A program made the position numbers and the translations under genes. 8,766 nucleotides of DNA from NCBI GenBank assembly GCA_022508725.1, contig JAFLUR010000082.1, positions 1 to 8,766 on the forward strand, written 5' to 3'. Numbering within the stretch: the stretch's first letter is position 1; every line of letters begins with the position of its first letter. This DNA comes from Oscillospiraceae bacterium (lineage in GTDB: Bacteria > Bacillota > Clostridia > UBA1381). A model generated the notes under the pieces. That model ran no database searches and had not been told where the DNA came from. It saw only the letters and a program-made list of their open reading frames with translations. Positions 5,699-8,766 of the stretch are shown piece by piece.

Positions 5699-6458
5699 AA
5701 AATTTAAAATATTAAAGGTATTTTTTGCGGTTTTGGCGTCATTCATCACGTTTGCGGTCTGTGCATCGGTTTTTGCGGAACCGGAAACCAATACACTGTG
5801 GGGACAGCTCGGTCTGGAAAATTCGCCGGAGAGCATGACAACAACGGTTCAGGTGGCGGTTCTTCTTACGCTTCTGTCATTGTTGCCGTCAATTCTTATA
5901 ATGACGACGAGCTTTACAAGAATTGTTATAGTTATGTCGTTTATAAGAAACGCAATAGGAGTTCAGCAGTCGCCTCCGAATCAGGTGATTGTGGGAATAT
6001 CGCTGTTTCTTACACTGTTTGTCATGTCGCCTGTTATCGGCGATATAAAAACAACGGCTTACGACCCGTATGTTGCGGGAGAAATAACGCAGGAGGTCGC
6101 GCTTGAAAATGCGGCAAAGCCTTTGAGAGAATTTATGCTCAGACAGACATATACAAAGGATCTGAATATGTTCATGAGCCTTGCAAAGTCGGAAGTGCCC
6201 GAAAGCTATGATGATATTCCTATGGAAACAATTATTCCCGCTTTTATTACAAGCGAGATAAAAAGAGCGTTTCAGATGGGATTTTTTCTGTATATTCCGT
6301 TCATTGTTATAGATATGGTGGTTGCGAGTACGCTCATGTCAATGGGTATGATGATGCTGCCGCCGGTCATGATCTCACTGCCGTTTAAGCTTATGCTGTT
6401 TATTCTTGTCGATGGCTGGGGATTACTGATAAAAACGCTTGTTTCGAGCTTTGGGTAG
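5685..6458 (+). CDS. fliP: Flagellar type III export gate protein FliP
   Basis: FliP forms the core of the FliPQR export gate in the inner membrane. The product has a cleavable signal peptide typical of FliP (basic start, hydrophobic stretch 12-27, likely cut after A31 in SVFA/EPE). Membrane segments with the family signatures follow: SFTRIVIVMSFIRNAIGVQQ (76-95), SPPNQV (96-101), TSEIKRAFQMGFFLYIPF (189-206) and the C-terminal MLPPVMISLPFKLMLF (224-239). The length of 257 residues is normal. Several in-frame ATGs (5673, 5679, 5685, 5688) are possible. GAGGA at 5675-5679 favours 5685 or 5688. All overlap the end of fliO, implying coupling. fliQ follows after 38 bases. Confidence 0.95.
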   Translation: MMKIRKFKILKVFFAVLASFITFAVCASVFAEPETNTLWGQLGLENSPESMTTTVQVAVLLTLLSLLPSILIMTTSFTRIVIVMSFIRNAIGVQQSPPNQVIVGISLFLTLFVMSPVIGDIKTTAYDPYVAGEITQEVALENAAKPLREFMLRQTYTKDLNMFMSLAKSEVPESYDDIPMETIIPAFITSEIKRAFQMGFFLYIPFIVIDMVVASTLMSMGMMMLPPVMISLPFKLMLFILVDGWGLLIKTLVSSFG

Positions 6459-6481
6459 ACGGAAAATAATACCTTTGGGTA
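6449..6481 (+). repeat. Nine-base direct repeat at the fliP stop
   Basis: CTTTGGGTA occurs at 6449-6457, spanning the fliP stop, and again at 6473-6481. The 24-base spacing keeps both in the same frame, so reading past the TAG would add seven residues (TENNTFG) ending with the same Phe-Gly before a TAA. The second copy also forms CCTTT (6472-6476) with AAAGG (6482-6486), a small stem over part of the fliQ ribosome binding site. This is probably a small duplication; chance is possible. Confidence 0.4.
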
Positions 6482-6496
6482 AAAGGAAGTGGTAAT

Positions 6497-6763
6497 ATGA
6501 GTCAATCGGATGTTATTACGGTAATACAACAGGGATTGTATACGATTTTGATAGTATCAGCGCCTCTTTTGGGAGTAAGTCTTATTGTGGGTCTTATTAT
6601 ATCGCTGTTTCAGGCGACAACGCAGATACACGAGCAGACGCTTGCATTTGCGCCGAAGATCATTTCGATATTTGTCGCTATGATTTTTTTCGGACCGTGG
6701 ATGATGGGTAAGCTTATGGATTATATAAATATGGTATTTGATTATATGGCAAGAATAGGATAG
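6497..6763 (+). CDS. fliQ: Flagellar type III export gate protein FliQ
   Basis: FliQ is the small two-helix subunit that packs around FliP and FliR in the export gate. The 88-residue product has hydrophobic helices at about 14-37 and 53-75. Between them is the conserved turn SLFQATTQIHEQTLAFAPKI (36-55), which is diagnostic for FliQ. The length is normal for the family. ATG 6497 is preceded by AAAAGGAAGTGG (6481-6492). fliR follows closely, with its ATG 16 bases after the fliQ stop, so co-translation is likely. Nothing in the sequence departs from the family pattern. Confidence 0.96.
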   Translation: MSQSDVITVIQQGLYTILIVSAPLLGVSLIVGLIISLFQATTQIHEQTLAFAPKIISIFVAMIFFGPWMMGKLMDYINMVFDYMARIG

Positions 6764-6779
6764 ATTGCGGGGGTCGGAT

Positions 6780-7574
6780 ATGGAAATCGGAGCAGGCAAT
6801 ATATTAGACTGGATTCTGTATTTTTTGCTTATTTTTGTGAGAATATTGTCCACCTTTGCACTGAGTCCGGTGTTCGGCAGAGCCATGCCGAATATCGCGA
6901 AGATAGTGTTCAGTCTCGCGCTGTCATATATTGTTTTATATACCGTTCCGCCGTCGGAACCGACAGCATACAACATGGCGATCGAATTTGTTGTCGCGGT
7001 AATGAAGGAGATAATACTCGGATTGATATTCGGGTTTATTATACTCATGTTTATGAATGTGGTCTATACGTCCGGACGAATTATTGATTTGCAGATGGGA
7101 TTCAGTTTCGCGCAGGTTTATAACCCTGTAACGGGAGCGCAGAGCCCCGTGACGGGAACAATAATGAATATTTTTCTTGTGCTGATGTTTTTTGTGACCG
7201 ATTCTCATTTGATTCTGTTTAGGGTGCTTTATGATACATTTACGGTCCTGCCTCCGGGAAAGGCGGTTATCGATCCCAATATTGCAAAGGTGGCTGCAGA
7301 GGCGTTTATAAGGCTGTTTGAAATAAGCTTTCAGATAGCGATGCCGGTGCTTATAGCGGAAATGATTGCGGAGATACTTCTCGGAGTTATTATGAAGGCG
7401 ATACCGAATGTGAATTTTTTTGCGATAGGATTTCCCGTTAAGGTTGCCATGGGACTTATTATTATGATGGCGGTTATCCCGGTTTTTGCCGCGATATCAA
7501 ACAAAATATTTGAAGAAATGTATGGAGTGATACAGAAGATTTTTGATGAAATGGGGCGAGTGACAGTTGGCTGA
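6780..7574 (+). CDS. fliR: Flagellar type III export gate protein FliR
   Basis: FliR completes the FliPQR gate, in which one FliR copy takes a place beside five FliP. The 264-residue product has about six hydrophobic segments. The conserved stretches are ALSPVFGRAMPN (27-38), the GRIIDLQMGFSFAQVYNP signature (99-116), and AIPNVNFFAIGFPVKV (207-222). I chose ATG 6780, with GCGGGGGTCGG (6767-6777 region) upstream. A TTG at 6765 would add five residues but lies almost on the fliQ stop. The 3' end overlaps flhB by eight bases. In some clostridia, such as Clostridioides difficile, FliR and FlhB are fused; here they are separate but overlapping genes. Confidence 0.95.
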   Translation: MEIGAGNILDWILYFLLIFVRILSTFALSPVFGRAMPNIAKIVFSLALSYIVLYTVPPSEPTAYNMAIEFVVAVMKEIILGLIFGFIILMFMNVVYTSGRIIDLQMGFSFAQVYNPVTGAQSPVTGTIMNIFLVLMFFVTDSHLILFRVLYDTFTVLPPGKAVIDPNIAKVAAEAFIRLFEISFQIAMPVLIAEMIAEILLGVIMKAIPNVNFFAIGFPVKVAMGLIIMMAVIPVFAAISNKIFEEMYGVIQKIFDEMGRVTVG

Positions 7575-8637
7575 TAACGGAGATAAAACCGAACCCGCCA
7601 CCGCCAAACGGCGACGAGACGTCCGCAAAGAAGGAAGAGTTGCGAAAAGTCAGGATCTTTCGGCGGGAATTACGCTGTTGGCAATGTTCGGAGCGCTTAA
7701 GGGCTTGGGCGGATATATTGCGAGAAATCTTCAAAATATTGTTACAAGATATCTTACATTGTTTTCGGATTTAGCAAGAGAACCCTTTGAGGTGAATTAT
7801 GTTCATCTTAAAATGATCGAGGTGTGTATCTATGCGGCGCTCATAATCGCGCCGATAGTATTTACGGCGCTGCTGGTCGGTGTGGGGGTTCAATACGCAC
7901 AGGTGGGTATATTAAAAAAGGAAATGAAATTCAGGCTTGATTCACTTAATTTTATAAAAGGACTCAAGAATTTGTTCAACATGAGAGCCTTTGTGGAATT
8001 GCTGAAATCATCACTGAAGTTTATAATAATGGGGTATATACTGTACAGGGAAATAAGAAAAAGAATGTCGTATTTTCCGTCGTTTGTCGAATTGGATTAC
8101 AGAGCGGGCATTCAGTTTATGATAGATATGATATTTTCGGTAGGCTTTAAGCTCGGCGGATTCATGCTCGGACTCGGTATTCTGGATTATATATACCAGA
8201 AATGGAGCTTTGAAAAAAGTATTCGCATGAGCAAGCAGGAGATCAAGGATGAATACAAGCAGCAGGAAGGCGACCCGAAAATAAAAAGCAAAATAAGACA
8301 GAAACAGCAGCAAATCGCAATGCAGCGTATGATGGCGGCACTGCCGGGCGCGGATGTCGTGATCACAAACCCGACGCATTATGCGGTTGCGCTCAAATAT
8401 GATGACGAGGGAAGCGGAGCGCCTGTTGTTGTGGCAAAAGGAAAGGATTTTGTCGCAAGAAAAATAAAGGAAAAAGCAAGAGAATACAGAATAGAAACAG
8501 TTGAAAACAGACCTCTGGCACAGGCATTATATAAAACCGTGCCGGTAGGCGTGCAGATACCGCCCGAATTTTACAGAGCGGTTGCCGAAATTCTTGCGCA
8601 GATCTATAAGAAACGGCGCAAAAGGATCAGAAGATAA
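7567..8637 (+). CDS. flhB: Flagellar export switch protein FlhB
   Basis: FlhB controls the change from rod/hook to filament substrates in the export apparatus. The N-terminus, GDKTEPATAKRRRDVRKEGR (5-24), is the classic FlhB opening. Membrane segments lie at about 34-50, 84-108, 141-160 and 183-210. A charged linker follows, then the cytoplasmic domain. The self-cleavage motif NPTH is present at 268-271, so cleavage between N268 and P269 is expected. VENRPLAQALYK (313-324) and VPVGVQIPPEFYRAVAEIL (325-343) complete the domain. The 356-residue length is normal, and the product ends in a short basic tail. The start is TTG 7567, fixed by homology and by GGGGCGAG at 7553-7560. It overlaps fliR by eight bases. 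Confidence 0.96.
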   Translation: MADNGDKTEPATAKRRRDVRKEGRVAKSQDLSAGITLLAMFGALKGLGGYIARNLQNIVTRYLTLFSDLAREPFEVNYVHLKMIEVCIYAALIIAPIVFTALLVGVGVQYAQVGILKKEMKFRLDSLNFIKGLKNLFNMRAFVELLKSSLKFIIMGYILYREIRKRMSYFPSFVELDYRAGIQFMIDMIFSVGFKLGGFMLGLGILDYIYQKWSFEKSIRMSKQEIKDEYKQQEGDPKIKSKIRQKQQQIAMQRMMAALPGADVVITNPTHYAVALKYDDEGSGAPVVVAKGKDFVARKIKEKAREYRIETVENRPLAQALYKTVPVGVQIPPEFYRAVAEILAQIYKKRRKRIRR

Positions 8638-8687
8638 ACGACCCGCTCCGCATTTGATAAGGTTATTGCGGAGGTGATCGGTCGTTT
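8636..8687 (+). promoter_or_regulatory. Hairpin between flhB and flhA
   Basis: AAACGACC (8636-8643), which begins inside the flhB stop codon, pairs with GGTCGTTT (8680-8687). CTCCGCA (8646-8652) pairs with TGCGGAG (8667-8673) inside it, leaving an asymmetric internal loop (CG against GTGATC) and a 14-base apical loop. The 3' arm ends in TTTT (8685-8688), and the flhA ribosome binding site lies about nine bases beyond. It could act as a weak terminator or attenuator, or protect or process the transcript. The stem is clear by eye; its function is inferred. Confidence 0.5.
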
Positions 8688-8708
8688 TGAGGGAAGGGAG
8701 GAAAATCA

Positions 8709-8766
8709 GTGAATAAATTTAAATTCAGCGATATCGGTATTGCGGTAGTTGTTCTTGTTGTGGTGC
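8709..8766 (+). CDS. flhA: Flagellar export platform protein FlhA, N-terminus (truncated by window)
   Basis: Only 19 codons are visible before the right edge. They begin at GTG 8709 and read MNKFKFSDIGIAVVVLVVV. This fits the FlhA opening: a short polar head with a D-I turn, then the first membrane helix. GGGAGG at 8696-8701 is a strong ribosome binding site, seven bases from the GTG. FlhA usually follows flhB in these operons and forms the nonameric export platform that binds substrate-chaperone complexes. The identification rests on position, start signals and the short N-terminal pattern; the rest of the gene lies outside the window. Confidence 0.85.
   Translation, partial: MNKFKFSDIGIAVVVLVVV

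Noticed and set aside
6557..7048. Reverse-strand open frame of 163 codons opposite fliQ and fliR
   Set aside because: It lies opposite two clearly conserved genes, has no recognisable motif, and no reverse-strand promoter or ribosome binding site was evident.
8011..8379. Reverse-strand open frame of 122 codons opposite flhB
   Set aside because: Its composition is that of complemented flhB codons, and the sense strand carries an intact, conserved flhB.

Overview
This window is a stretch of a flagellar (fla) operon. Every recognisable gene lies on the + strand. Five features point to a Firmicute of class Clostridia: FlbD/SwrD-type and FliL proteins, a CheC-like FliY instead of a short FliN, a moderate G+C content, frequent ATA and AGA codons, and strong AGGAGG-like ribosome binding sites. 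The gene order (flbD-motA-motB-fliL-fliM-fliY-fliO-fliP-fliQ-fliR-flhB-flhA) matches the fla/che operons of that class. The species cannot be named from the sequence alone.

Layout. Positions 3-209 are an open frame with no recognised product; its stop overlaps the flbD start. Positions 206-1995 carry flbD and the stator genes motA and motB. They are followed by fliL (2053-2463), a 207-base gap rich in inverted repeats (2464-2670), and the switch genes fliM (2671-3660) and fliY (3653-5032). A second structured gap (5033-5185) separates these from the export-gate genes fliO, fliP, fliQ, fliR and flhB (5186-8637). A third hairpin-bearing gap (8638-8708) precedes the first 19 codons of flhA at the right edge.

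How the genes work together. MotA and MotB form the ion-driven stator, and FliL sits beside it. FlbD belongs to a family linked to motor power. FliM and FliY are the C-ring switch proteins that receive phosphorylated CheY; FliY also carries two CheC-type phosphatase motifs. FliP, FliQ and FliR form the membrane gate of the flagellar type III export apparatus, FliO helps assemble it, FlhB switches substrate specificity, and FlhA is the export platform. Overlapping or closely spaced starts (flbD, motB, fliY, fliP, fliR, flhB) suggest one translationally coupled transcript.

The main feature beyond the genes is in the three larger gaps. Each holds long inverted repeats that can fold into RNA structures. 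The best is fliY-fliO: a 13-bp closing stem with one bulge, a 10-bp stem and a 7-bp stem meet in a three-way junction with no linker on two sides. It lies where many relatives keep cheY, which is absent here. I found no match to a riboswitch class that I know, so these are candidate intra-operon regulatory or RNA-processing elements. No CRISPR array, mobile element, tRNA or rRNA was seen.
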